Virus record (IMG/VR): IMGVR_UViG_3300046002_003093
Location: 1 to 36,518 of that record
Length of the DNA stretch: 36,518 bases
Reading direction: 5' to 3' (one strand)
Source: a virus
Both the position numbers and the translations under genes were made by a program. Below, piece by piece: positions 6,514-14,219 of the stretch. Under the pieces are notes generated by a model, which was not told where the DNA came from, did no database searches, and saw nothing but the letters and a program-made list of their open reading frames with translations. Every line of letters starts with the position of its first letter. Position 1 is the stretch's first letter.

Positions 6514-8526
6514 ATGGCTAAATCTACGATAAATCCTACGGTATATAATCAACTCTACAAAAATCAAGTAAATAGAGGAGAGCAGACTAGAGAAGATGAT
6601 GATTACATTAAGATTCCCGAAATTACAATATATGATGTAGATTATGCAATACTTCAATACATTAGAAATAACATCAAACCTGAAGTTCAAGATAGAGATA
6701 GAATGATTGATGTTCCTGTGATGTATGGTAGCGGAGAACTCTGGTCTCAAATTCAATCAAATGGTTTTATGCGAGATGAAAAAAATAAACTTCTTTGTCC
6801 TGTAATTACCTTATCTCGGACAAGAATGGAAGAGTATAAAGATTTTGCTAAGTTAGACGTAAACAATAGAATTTCTAGCAGAGTTTATTATAGACAGGGA
6901 TATACTCAAAACAGTAATAGGTATGGATCTAACAATAGAGGGAACACAGACTTACCACAAAAGGAAATATATATCACCCTTATACCCGAATATTACTATG
7001 TATATTATGATTTAAGTATTTGGACAGATTTTAATGAGCAGTTAAATAAAGTAGTCGAAATGTTCATTCCTGTCAATAATTTTGTGTGGGGAAATGATTA
7101 TCAATTTGTTACAAACATTGAAGATTTTTCATTCTCTACAGTAAATATATCAAAACAAGAAAGAATTGTAAAAGCATCTACAAGATTAAGAGTACTGGCT
7201 ACACTCACACCGGCATTTGTAGAAAGAAAATCATCCATTCAAAAAGCATTCTCGGTAAAAAAAGTATCTGTAGCAGAAAGAGTTATAAATGATCAAAACG
7301 TAGTAGAAAGTGAGCCTTCTCGAACCAAAGTATTTAAAACTATATCTTTACAATCAAATATATTATCCCTTAGCTCATTGTCATCTGATATTAACTTTGT
7401 CAAACCGGTGTCATCAAACTTGAGTATAAATTCATCATTAGTTTCTGTCATTAGTTTTGTACAAAAGGCTCAAGTCAATTTATCCGCTTTCGGCTCATTA
7501 TCTGGTGATATTAATTTTATACAAAAACTTCAATCCTCACTCACTTCATCCAACTCCCTTGCTGCAAATGCTTTAGTATCAAAGTTAGCAAGTGCATCAT
7601 TGACAGGGGCAGGGACAACGGCTGCGAATTTGACGGTGACTTCATCTGCTTCATTTTTACTTGATTTATATCCAAATGCGGCAGCGGCTTATTCTTTGCG
7701 CAAGTTAAGAAGTGCATACACTGGAAGTGCAATAAGGGTGAGAGCAAGTACAAGTGGCGCAGAAGGTGACGTAGGTTTTGATGTAAATAGTACAATAAGC
7801 GCAAGTAGTACAGTTACAGTTACTGCCGTTGGAGCAAGTGGGCTTAGCATTGGACAGCAAGTTACATTTAGTACTTTTTGGAATGCAGGCGGAAGTAATC
7901 AAAATGTATTTGTAACCACTTGGTATGACCAAAGTGGTAATGCACAGAATGCAACGCAAACAACGCAGGCAAGTCAGCCGAGAATAGTAAATTCTGGAGT
8001 TGTTCAATTAACTAATAGTAAGCCTTCATTATATTTTGATGGTGTAAATGATTTTTTAACTGGGAGTGCTTTGTCAAATTATATTACCGCATCGACCTTT
8101 TCAAATATTTCTGTATTTAATCCAATTGTATTAACTACAAATAATACATTATTGGAATCTAACGATGCATTATGGATAGATAGTACAAATGGTTATGCAG
8201 GTGTATTTTTTAAAAGTACAAATAATTTATTTGCTGGTGTATATAGTAATGTTTTACATCAAGTATCTATACCAATTACAGCAAATACACAAATTACATC
8301 TTTTGCAAAATTAGTTTCTGGCAATGTTTCAATTAGCAAAAATAACGGCACTTTTGCAAATGCAACAGCTTCAAATATTACGGTTTTGACCAATAATTTA
8401 ACTATTGCAAGAAGTAATGTTTATGCTGAATTAAACGCACAAGAAATTATTTTTTACAAAACAGACCAAACTTCTAATGTCAATGAAATGAATACAAATA
8501 TAAACACATATTATGCAATCTATTAA
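6514..8526 (+). CDS. Tail terminator (gp15-like) fused to repeats and a lectin-like domain
   Basis: A 670-residue protein, over twice the usual gp15 length of about 270. Residues 1-235 carry the gp15 fold pattern: IDVPVMYGSGELWSQIQ, then ITLIPEYYYVYYDLSIWTDF and NKVVEMFIPVNNFVWGNDYQ, paralleling the T4 tail-sheath stabiliser (VPITYAS, YELSIFT, VEQILPYF). Residues 278-360 contain about four ~20-residue Ser-rich repeats. Residues 380-670 look like a beta-sandwich sugar-binding module of the concanavalin/LamG kind: a DLYPNAAAAYSLRKLRSAYT opening, WYDQSGNAQNATQ at 470-482, PSLYFDGVNDFL at 504-515. That module is often found on Bacteroidota phage surface proteins and is related to arabinofuranosidase-B-type domains. 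Base composition and codon use shift in the last third. gp15 caps the tail at the neck, so the fusion would place the lectin there. Domain one is fairly sure; the lectin call is moderate. Confidence 0.75.
   Translation: MAKSTINPTVYNQLYKNQVNRGEQTREDDDYIKIPEITIYDVDYAILQYIRNNIKPEVQDRDRMIDVPVMYGSGELWSQIQSNGFMRDEKNKLLCPVITLSRTRMEEYKDFAKLDVNNRISSRVYYRQGYTQNSNRYGSNNRGNTDLPQKEIYITLIPEYYYVYYDLSIWTDFNEQLNKVVEMFIPVNNFVWGNDYQFVTNIEDFSFSTVNISKQERIVKASTRLRVLATLTPAFVERKSSIQKAFSVKKVSVAERVINDQNVVESEPSRTKVFKTISLQSNILSLSSLSSDINFVKPVSSNLSINSSLVSVISFVQKAQVNLSAFGSLSGDINFIQKLQSSLTSSNSLAANALVSKLASASLTGAGTTAANLTVTSSASFLLDLYPNAAAAYSLRKLRSAYTGSAIRVRASTSGAEGDVGFDVNSTISASSTVTVTAVGASGLSIGQQVTFSTFWNAGGSNQNVFVTTWYDQSGNAQNATQTTQASQPRIVNSGVVQLTNSKPSLYFDGVNDFLTGSALSNYITASTFSNISVFNPIVLTTNNTLLESNDALWIDSTNGYAGVFFKSTNNLFAGVYSNVLHQVSIPITANTQITSFAKLVSGNVSISKNNGTFANATASNITVLTNNLTIARSNVYAELNAQEIIFYKTDQTSNVNEMNTNINTYYAIY
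7345..7593 (+). repeat. Degenerate ~20-residue coding repeats in the gp15-like protein
   Basis: Residues 278-360 fall into units such as SSNLSINSSLVSVISFVQKA, QVNLSAFGSLSGDINFIQKL and QSSLTSSNSLAANALVSKL. The pattern is roughly x-S-x-L-S-x3-SL-x3-I-x-F-x2-K-x. They link the tail terminator part to the lectin-like part and probably form a beta-rich stalk. The repetition is clear in protein, weak in DNA. Confidence 0.65.
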
Positions 8527-8752
8527 CGGCTACAAATATACAAATGAACCTGATGCCTTGCACGCGCAGGACATTTGTCGAATCAATGAAGGCTTACCAA
8601 AACAAGGTGGAACAACATTGCAGGCGGTTGATGTGCAATATGCTGCTTTGAATGTACCTCCCTTTTGGTACATTACCTTTTGCGAAGAAAGTCAAATACT
8701 TGGCATTCCCGAAACATTTGACGTTGTTGAACCAGATTTTAACCTTAACTAA
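8513..8752 (+). CDS. Small tail-associated protein of Bacteroidota phage type
   Basis: A 79-residue protein starting 14 bases inside the preceding gene, at an ATG after AACACATATT. It begins MQSINGYKYTNEPDALHAQD and contains PPFWYITFCEESQILGIPET near residues 49-68. I recall similar short proteins, with a YxFxxLN-x-P-x-(F/Y)WYI core and a -LG-x-P-x-x-F- ending, next to lectin-like or tail proteins in Bacteroidota phages and prophages; their function is unknown. Its GC content and codon choice resemble the flanking lectin segment and the next gene, not the sheath gene, so it belongs to the probable inserted module. Confidence 0.7.
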   Translation: MQSINGYKYTNEPDALHAQDICRINEGLPKQGGTTLQAVDVQYAALNVPPFWYITFCEESQILGIPETFDVVEPDFNLN

Positions 8753-8764
8753 AAAATAAATATC

Positions 8765-9154
8765 ATGGCATTTTCAAATTATTTAGAAGACCAAATCACA
8801 GGGTGGATAAACGGCTCTGCCTTCGCTTCCGCTCCCACATCTACCTTTGTCCAATTGTATTCACAAGACCCAACTGACGCAGGCTCTGCCACAGGTGCAT
8901 TGTACACACGCGTTGCCGTGGCAGCAGGTGGATGGACACGGGGAACAGGTGGCGCAGGGACATTGACAAACACGGCAGCGATTACGATTACATCAAGTGC
9001 AGCATCGGGCGCAACAGCTACTCATGTGGCAGTGTTTGATTCATTGACAGGAGGAAACATGCTTATGTCAGGAGCATTATCATCAAGTAAAACCATTGCA
9101 ACAGGAGATGAGATAAGATTTAATGCTACATCTCTTACATTGACTGTCTCATGA
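8765..9154 (+). CDS. Small tail-fiber-type structural protein
   Basis: A 129-residue, Ala/Thr/Ser/Gly-rich protein. The order NYLEDQITGWI at the N-terminus, FVQLYSQDPTDAG (28-40), YTRVAVAAGGW (47-57), THVAVFDSLTGGNMLMSGAL (86-105) and KTIATGDEIRFNATSLTLTV at the end matches a common small phage structural family often labelled phage tail fiber protein, where the core reads YVALYT-x-DP-x-D-x, Y-x-R, HVGI-D and GD-x-L-x-F. It is probably a beta-sandwich decoration or fiber component. The leader AACTAAAAAATAAATATC precedes the ATG. Markedly richer in G and C than the genes on either side of the module (for example positions 8870-8960), which suggests acquisition from another phage. Confidence 0.75.
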   Translation: MAFSNYLEDQITGWINGSAFASAPTSTFVQLYSQDPTDAGSATGALYTRVAVAAGGWTRGTGGAGTLTNTAAITITSSAASGATATHVAVFDSLTGGNMLMSGALSSSKTIATGDEIRFNATSLTLTVS

Positions 9155-9227
9155 TTGTTCATTTCTTTTACATTGTTTAAAATGTCTATTATTTTGATTT
9201 TTTTAATTGTTTGAGATTTTTAAAACA

Positions 9228-9270
9228 TATTTATAACAAATGAGAATTTATTAATAATTCTTGGTATAAT
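9228..9270 (+). promoter_or_regulatory. Probable promoter region for the sheath-tube operon
   Basis: The 139-base gap before the sheath gene is the longest inside the structural block. It holds TATTTATAACAAA (9228-9240), a diverged copy of the element found before three other genes, and TATAAT (9265-9270) 23 bases before the ATG. No clear matching -35 box is visible. The element lies further from its ATG than in the other cases. Confidence 0.4.
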
Positions 9271-9293
9271 ATTTAATTGACAAAAACAAAAAA

Positions 9294-11156
9294 ATGGCAG
9301 AAAGAATAGTCAGTCCTGGCGTATTTACAAGAGAAAAAGACCTTAGTTTTTTACCTTTAGAAATACAAGCTATAGGAGCGGCGGTTGTAGGTCCTACTTT
9401 AAAAGGACCCGCGTTCGTTCCTTCTACAATCTCCTCTTACGAGGAATACCTGAGAGCTTTCGGAGGAGCCTTTAGTTCGGGTTCCGGTACATCTGAAAGA
9501 CAATACAAGTTCTTAACGGACTATGTAGCGCAAGAATATTTGAGATACGCGGAAAACTTAACTGTGGTTAGAGTACTAGCCGGAGATTACGAGTACGCAA
9601 GTTCAAATGTAGTAACTAGAGGTGCTTACGCTGCTGCCCCTGCGGGAATTAAATCTAGATTAACTGGGTCTTATTTTACAGCCGGGCAACAAACCTTTAA
9701 ACTAACCGTAGTATCTCCGGGTAACTATGTAAATACATCACTCAATTCTATCGCCTCTAATAATGGAGTAGGAAACCCTAACGATGATTCTACAGGTGGA
9801 GTATTGAACATAGGAACTAGAGAAAATTTAAGATGGGAAGTAAGAGATGTAAATACTGATTTAGGTACTTTTGATTTGTACATACGAAGAGGAGATGATA
9901 GGCACAACAGAAGAGTAATTGTAGAACAATACAATGATTTGACGCTTGACCCTAACGATACTAATTATATTGGTAGAGTTATTGGAGATCAAATGTACAG
10001 CTTGAAATATGATTCTGACGGTATCCCATTCTTACAATTAAGTGGCTCATTCCCTAATAGATCTAGGTATATTAGAGTAGAAGTATTTAAAGAGAACTAC
10101 AATTACTTAAACGAGAGTGGACAAATCAGAGTTGCTGCATTCTCTAGTAGCTTACCCGCTGAAGTATCTGGCACTTTCTCCGGAGGTTCGGATGGATATG
10201 TAAAACATCCTAGATCATTCTTCGATAAAATTAGCGGACAAAATAGCCAAGGATTCAATTTAGATGATTTAGCGGGAGGAGCCTCTGGTTCAACTGCTTA
10301 TTTAGATGCCATTGACATTTTAGCTAATGCGGATGAATATGATATCAACATGTTACTCATGCCCGGAATTATTGACGGAGTAGGTGAACAACATGGTGAA
10401 ATTATAACAAAAGCCATTGCCATGATTGAAAATCGAGGAGATATTTTCATGGTAATCGACCCTACTAGATATGGTGATACTATTGGACAAGCTATAAATG
10501 CAGCCTTAGCAAGAAATACTTCTTACGCTGCTTATTACTATCCATGGGTACAAATAGCTGATGCTGACTTAGGAAGAAATGTATGGGTTCCACCATCCAC
10601 TGTAGTATCTGGAGTTATTGCATTCAATGACTACGTACAGTTTCCTTGGTATGCTCCGGCTGGTTTGAATAGAGGTGCTATAGACGTAGCTCTACAAGCG
10701 GAAAGAAAATTAACTTTAGGTGATAGAGATAGACTTTACACTTACAATATTAATCCTATTGCTACTTACCCAAGAGAAGGCGTAGTTGTATGGGGACAGA
10801 AAACTTTACAGAAGAAAAGATCTGCACTCGATAGGATTAACGTAAGGAGACTATTGATAACTGCTAAAAAATTCATCGCATCATCTTCTAGGTATTTAGT
10901 GTTTGAACAAAACACCAAAGAAACAAGACTTAGATTTTTAAGTATAGTAGAGCCTTATTTAGAGAGTGTTAGAAGAAATCAAGGTTTATATGATTTCAAA
11001 GTCATAATGGACGAATCTAATAATACTCCTGACGTATTAGACAGAAATGAGCTAAGAGGTAATATTTATTTAAAACCTACTAGAACTGCGGAATTCATAA
11101 TCTTAGATTTCTTTGTACTACCTACAGGAGCTTCTTTCCCTGGTGATACAGAATAA
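9294..11156 (+). CDS. gp18: Contractile tail sheath protein, T4 gp18-like
   Basis: A 620-residue sheath subunit that polymerises around the tube and contracts during infection. The N-terminus (MAERIVSPGVFTREKDLSFL, then IGAAVVGPTLKGPAFVPSTI and YEEYLRAFGG) is the classic sheath opening. The C-terminal domain (INPIATYPREGVVVWGQKTL, then RINVRRLLITAKKFI, and FVLPTGASF near the end) is the conserved part that forms the interlocking mesh. The length is typical for T4-like phages (T4 gp18 is 659 aa). An inserted variable region lies around residues 130-290. It is followed after 19 bases by the tube gene, as in nearly all contractile tails. Confidence 0.96.
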   Translation: MAERIVSPGVFTREKDLSFLPLEIQAIGAAVVGPTLKGPAFVPSTISSYEEYLRAFGGAFSSGSGTSERQYKFLTDYVAQEYLRYAENLTVVRVLAGDYEYASSNVVTRGAYAAAPAGIKSRLTGSYFTAGQQTFKLTVVSPGNYVNTSLNSIASNNGVGNPNDDSTGGVLNIGTRENLRWEVRDVNTDLGTFDLYIRRGDDRHNRRVIVEQYNDLTLDPNDTNYIGRVIGDQMYSLKYDSDGIPFLQLSGSFPNRSRYIRVEVFKENYNYLNESGQIRVAAFSSSLPAEVSGTFSGGSDGYVKHPRSFFDKISGQNSQGFNLDDLAGGASGSTAYLDAIDILANADEYDINMLLMPGIIDGVGEQHGEIITKAIAMIENRGDIFMVIDPTRYGDTIGQAINAALARNTSYAAYYYPWVQIADADLGRNVWVPPSTVVSGVIAFNDYVQFPWYAPAGLNRGAIDVALQAERKLTLGDRDRLYTYNINPIATYPREGVVVWGQKTLQKKRSALDRINVRRLLITAKKFIASSSRYLVFEQNTKETRLRFLSIVEPYLESVRRNQGLYDFKVIMDESNNTPDVLDRNELRGNIYLKPTRTAEFIILDFFVLPTGASFPGDTE

Positions 11157-11175
11157 ACAAAAAAAATAGAATAAA

Positions 11176-11748
11176 ATGGCATTTGAATATAAACCATTTG
11201 AGTATTTTAACCCTAAGCAGCAGATGCGATATGTGCTCTTCCTAACTAACGTTGGAGTACCTATCCCTACTTATATGGTTAAAACAGCTGATAGACCATC
11301 AATAGACCAAAATCCAGTTACAGTAGATTACATTAACACAGAATTTAAAGTAAAAGGAAAATCAAGGTGGCAAGATATATCAGTCACATTATATGACCCT
11401 ATTGAAGTAAACGGAGCTAAATTATTACATGATTGGATAAGTTTATTTCACCACAACTCAGGGTTAAATCAATCGGCTGCGGGTAGATCTCCCGGTCTTT
11501 TAACTCCTGGAGAAGATGGCTTCATTCACGAGTATAAGAGGACATTAGTTTTCCAGGCCTTAACTCCACACGGAGATGTAGCGGATCAGTTCTCATTATT
11601 TGGCGCTTTTGTAGCAGACGCTAAATGGGGTAACATGGACCTATCATCTGATGATTTGAACATGTTGGACTTGACCATTACTTATGATTATGCTGTAATG
11701 AGCCCTGATAAAAACAAAGCAGTTACTACCGGAAAAGTAGACGCATAA
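11176..11748 (+). CDS. gp19: Tail tube protein, T4 gp19-like (paralogue 1)
   Basis: A 190-residue tube subunit forming the inner hexameric rings. The motif run FEYFNPKQQMRYVLFLTNVG, VDYINTEFKVKGKSRWQDIS, LYDPIE and the C-terminal LTITYDYAVM is the gp19 family pattern. The position right after the sheath supports this being the main tube protein. It is strongly similar to the next gene (shared VDYINTEF, VKGKSRWQ, LLTPGEDGFIHEYKRTL, SSDDL), which indicates a fairly recent tandem duplication. The leader is AAACAAAAAAAATAGAATAAA. A 12-bp hairpin follows the stop and may reduce read-through to the minor paralogues. Confidence 0.93.
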   Translation: MAFEYKPFEYFNPKQQMRYVLFLTNVGVPIPTYMVKTADRPSIDQNPVTVDYINTEFKVKGKSRWQDISVTLYDPIEVNGAKLLHDWISLFHHNSGLNQSAAGRSPGLLTPGEDGFIHEYKRTLVFQALTPHGDVADQFSLFGAFVADAKWGNMDLSSDDLNMLDLTITYDYAVMSPDKNKAVTTGKVDA

Positions 11749-11763
11749 AATTAATTAATAAAC

Positions 11764-11791
11764 CACAGAGGTGCATTGATGCACCTCTGTG
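11764..11791 (+). terminator. 12-bp perfect hairpin between tube paralogues
   Basis: CACAGAGGTGCA (11764-11775), loop TTGA, TGCACCTCTGTG (11780-11791). It is followed by CTTATAAAAT rather than a T tract, so it may attenuate, process or stabilise the transcript instead of terminating it fully. It lies 15 bases after one tube gene and 14 bases before the next. Confidence 0.7.
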
Positions 11792-11805
11792 CTTATAAAA
11801 TACAC

Positions 11806-12510
11806 ATGGCATTTACACACAAACCTTTTAAATATTTTAACCCGAAACAGCAAATGCGTTTTGAGTTATATATGCAAGCGGATCCATTCGGTCCTTTTTA
11901 CCCTACGTATGCCATAAAATCAGCGGAAAGACCTACTTTAGAGAATAATCACATCACAGTAGATTATATAAATACAGAATTCCACGTTAAAGGAAAATCA
12001 AGATGGCAGCCCATAACAGTACGTTTTTATGACCCAATTGAGGATAATGGTGCCAAAATGTTACATGATTACATTAATAATTATCACCACAATTCAGGAA
12101 CGACCGGACAAGGTTTTAATTTATTAACACCGGGAGAAGATGGTTTTATACATGAATATAAAAGAACATTATATTTAAGATCATTATCACCTCATGGAGA
12201 TGTTGTGGATTCTTTCGTATTAGTAGGAGCATTCTTTGATTCTGTTAAATGGGGAGAATTTGACATGTCTAGTGATGATTTAGTATTGATGGAAGGAACA
12301 ATAGTATATGATTATGCTATGGTTAGAGGAAGTAAAGTAAAACTTCCTGACGTAGAAGGGCCCGGACTAGATGGTGGGGGAGCTAATTTAGGAAGTCAAT
12401 TAAAAGATGCCGCTATAAATATTGGAAAAGGTGCCGCTCAAGCAGCCGCTAACGCCGGAATAAGTGCGTTAGGTGGATTGATTGGTGGCGGTGGTGGAGG
12501 AAGGAACTAG
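11806..12510 (+). CDS. Tail tube paralogue 2 with glycine-rich tail
   Basis: A 234-residue gp19-family protein. I start it at ATG 11806 (MAFTHKPFKYFNPKQQMRFE), which aligns with the N-terminus of paralogue 1; the upstream TTG at 11776 lies in the loop of a hairpin and is not credible. Shared blocks are VDYINTEFHVKGKSRWQPIT, FYDPIEDNGAKMLHDYI, LLTPGEDGFIHEYKRTL and MSSDDLVLMEGTIVYDYAMV. It adds about 40 residues at the C-terminus that end in Ala/Gly-rich sequence, IGGGGGGRN. It could be a tube-baseplate or tube-terminus adaptor, like T4 gp54 or gp48, or an alternate tube subunit; the sequence cannot decide. Confidence 0.88.
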   Translation: MAFTHKPFKYFNPKQQMRFELYMQADPFGPFYPTYAIKSAERPTLENNHITVDYINTEFHVKGKSRWQPITVRFYDPIEDNGAKMLHDYINNYHHNSGTTGQGFNLLTPGEDGFIHEYKRTLYLRSLSPHGDVVDSFVLVGAFFDSVKWGEFDMSSDDLVLMEGTIVYDYAMVRGSKVKLPDVEGPGLDGGGANLGSQLKDAAINIGKGAAQAAANAGISALGGLIGGGGGGRN

Positions 12511-12546
12511 TTTTCTTTGTTTTGTATTAATTTTAAGTTTTTAGTA

Positions 12547-12559
12547 TATTTATTATAAA
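12547..12559 (+). promoter_or_regulatory. TATTTATTATAAA element before tube paralogue 3
   Basis: Identical over 13 bases to the element before phoH, and ends 5 bases before the ATG at 12565. T-rich sequence with TTTG (for example TTTTCTTTG near 12511) lies upstream, as in many Bacteroidota promoters. Confidence 0.5.
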
Positions 12560-12564
12560 AAGAA

Positions 12565-13335
12565 ATGGCTAAATCTACGCCCATATTTAGACAAAAAAAG
12601 GAAGTACTATCTAATAAAGAGATGGTTATGACTGGAGCGTCAGAATACACCCAGTATAGACCTTTCGCTTATTTTGAGCCTAAATTAAAAAATAGGTTTG
12701 TTCTCTATTTAGATGTAGCAGGAATTTATATACCAACATATTTAGTAAAATCAGCGACTAAGCCTGGGTTTACATACGACAATATAGAATTACAGTATAT
12801 AAACACAAAGACGAACTTTAAAGGTAAGATGACATGGGACCCGATAGAGATAGTACTATACGACCCGGTAGCTGCGCATAGATTCTCTCCTAGAGCTTTA
12901 AATAATCCGTTCGTAGATTCCTTATCTAGTTCGGAGGAAGTAAAGAATGATTCCTCTGTTTTAATATATGAATGGATACTAAATTCACATTCAAATTATA
13001 TAGAAGGAAGAGAATACGCGTTAGAAACATACAAGAAAACACTAGTATTAGAAACATTAATGCCTAGAACAAATGTTCAGTCCGAAAGGTGGGAAATACA
13101 TGGTGCGTATGTTTCAGCGGTAAAGTGGGGGGAATTAGATTTATCCGACGATTCTTTATCCACTTGTTCTGTAACAATTATGTATGATTATGCGTTAATA
13201 AAAGATGCAAACGAACGAAAGATTCTTCCATACAACACAGGAGAAACTTTTAAAGAATTAGCAACAAATCCGCTTCCTAACTCTGTAAATTCTCTTACTG
13301 CAAAAGCCCCATCTATCAGAGTTTTTGCAAGATAA
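12565..13335 (+). CDS. Diverged tail tube paralogue 3 (tube initiator / adaptor candidate)
   Basis: A 256-residue gp19-family protein with a 30-residue N-terminal extension and an insertion after the LYDP motif (about residues 95-125). Conserved family blocks are YRPFAYFEPKLKNRFVLYLD, LQYINTKTNFKGKMTWDPIE, LYDPV, TYKKTLVLETLMPRTNV, VKWGELDLSDDSLSTCSVTI and MYDYALI. It is clearly more distant from paralogues 1 and 2 than they are from each other. T4 gp54, the baseplate protein that starts the tube, is a gp19 homologue, so this is a reasonable gp54-like candidate. It has its own upstream element at 12547, and the baseplate genes follow. Confidence 0.82.
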   Translation: MAKSTPIFRQKKEVLSNKEMVMTGASEYTQYRPFAYFEPKLKNRFVLYLDVAGIYIPTYLVKSATKPGFTYDNIELQYINTKTNFKGKMTWDPIEIVLYDPVAAHRFSPRALNNPFVDSLSSSEEVKNDSSVLIYEWILNSHSNYIEGREYALETYKKTLVLETLMPRTNVQSERWEIHGAYVSAVKWGELDLSDDSLSTCSVTIMYDYALIKDANERKILPYNTGETFKELATNPLPNSVNSLTAKAPSIRVFAR

Positions 13336-13373
13336 AAACATTTAAAAAATAAAATTAAACAAACATAAATATT

Positions 13374-14219
13374 ATGAAGCCAGACAGAGAAGTTACATTT
13401 AATCAAAGTCCTAGCGAAGACGGTATGGAAATCCCTACTCCGGTTATTCCAACTGTCCCTAAAGGTCTAAATCAAACGACTTTAATTGTGGATCTACCTT
13501 CCAAAGGTCTTTTTTACCCTAAAGAAAATCCTCTATCCTCGGGTCAAGTAGAATTAAGATACATGACAGCTAAAGATGAGGATATCTTAACTAATCAGAA
13601 TTATATCATGCAAGGAACTGCTATTGAAAGAATGTTCCGTAACTTGCTTGTATCAGAGATTGATTGGGATGATTTGTTAGTTGGAGACAAGAATGCCATT
13701 ATGATTGCAGCTAGGATTGCAGCTTATGGAGAAGAGTACGTAATTCAAGTTACTACGCCTTCAGGCAATACTCAAGACACTACAATCAATTTGAGTGAGT
13801 TGAAACCTAAACCTATTGACGAATCCGTATTAGTAACCAAGAATAGTAATCTATTTAAACTTACTCTTCCTAAGTCTAAAAAAGAAGTACATGTAAAACT
13901 ACTTACAGGAAAAGAAGATAAGGAAATTGACGCTATTGTTAAATCCTACGAGAAAGTAGGAAAAGATCCGGGCTTACTAACATTGAGGTTAAAGCACATG
14001 ATTGTTGCTCTTGACGGTAATGTTGATTTAGTTTATATTAGAAATTACATTGACACAGATTTACTAGCAGCGGATAGTAGAGCTATTCGATCGTTCTTAA
14101 GTAAAATTCAACCAGACGTAGATTTCAATGTAGACGTGATAGACCGGTACACCGGGGAGCCTTTTCGCACTCCAGTGGTTTTCGATGAAAGATTTTTTTG
14201 GCCTGACCTCGAGAGATAG
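13374..14219 (+). CDS. Baseplate hub protein, T4 gp26-like family
   Basis: A 281-residue protein. Features are a conserved opening VDLPSKGLFYP (around residue 40), VELRYMTAKDEDILTNQNYI, then LLVSEIDWDDLLVGDKNAIM and RIAAYGEEYVIQVTTPSG. This is the pattern of the T4 base plate protein family that includes gp26-type hub components. The segment after residue 150 is helical (LLTGKEDKEIDAIVKSYEK). The final codons run DERFFWPDLER and overlap the next gene by 35 bases in the +1 frame, across a run of seven T. A frameshift there would extend it by about 65 residues. The baseplate family call is moderately strong; the exact T4 equivalent is uncertain. Confidence 0.75.
   Translation: MKPDREVTFNQSPSEDGMEIPTPVIPTVPKGLNQTTLIVDLPSKGLFYPKENPLSSGQVELRYMTAKDEDILTNQNYIMQGTAIERMFRNLLVSEIDWDDLLVGDKNAIMIAARIAAYGEEYVIQVTTPSGNTQDTTINLSELKPKPIDESVLVTKNSNLFKLTLPKSKKEVHVKLLTGKEDKEIDAIVKSYEKVGKDPGLLTLRLKHMIVALDGNVDLVYIRNYIDTDLLAADSRAIRSFLSKIQPDVDFNVDVIDRYTGEPFRTPVVFDERFFWPDLER

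Noticed and set aside
11776-11805. Extended N-terminus (TTG start) of tube paralogue 2
   Set aside because: The TTG lies in the hairpin loop; ATG 11806 aligns with the start of paralogue 1.
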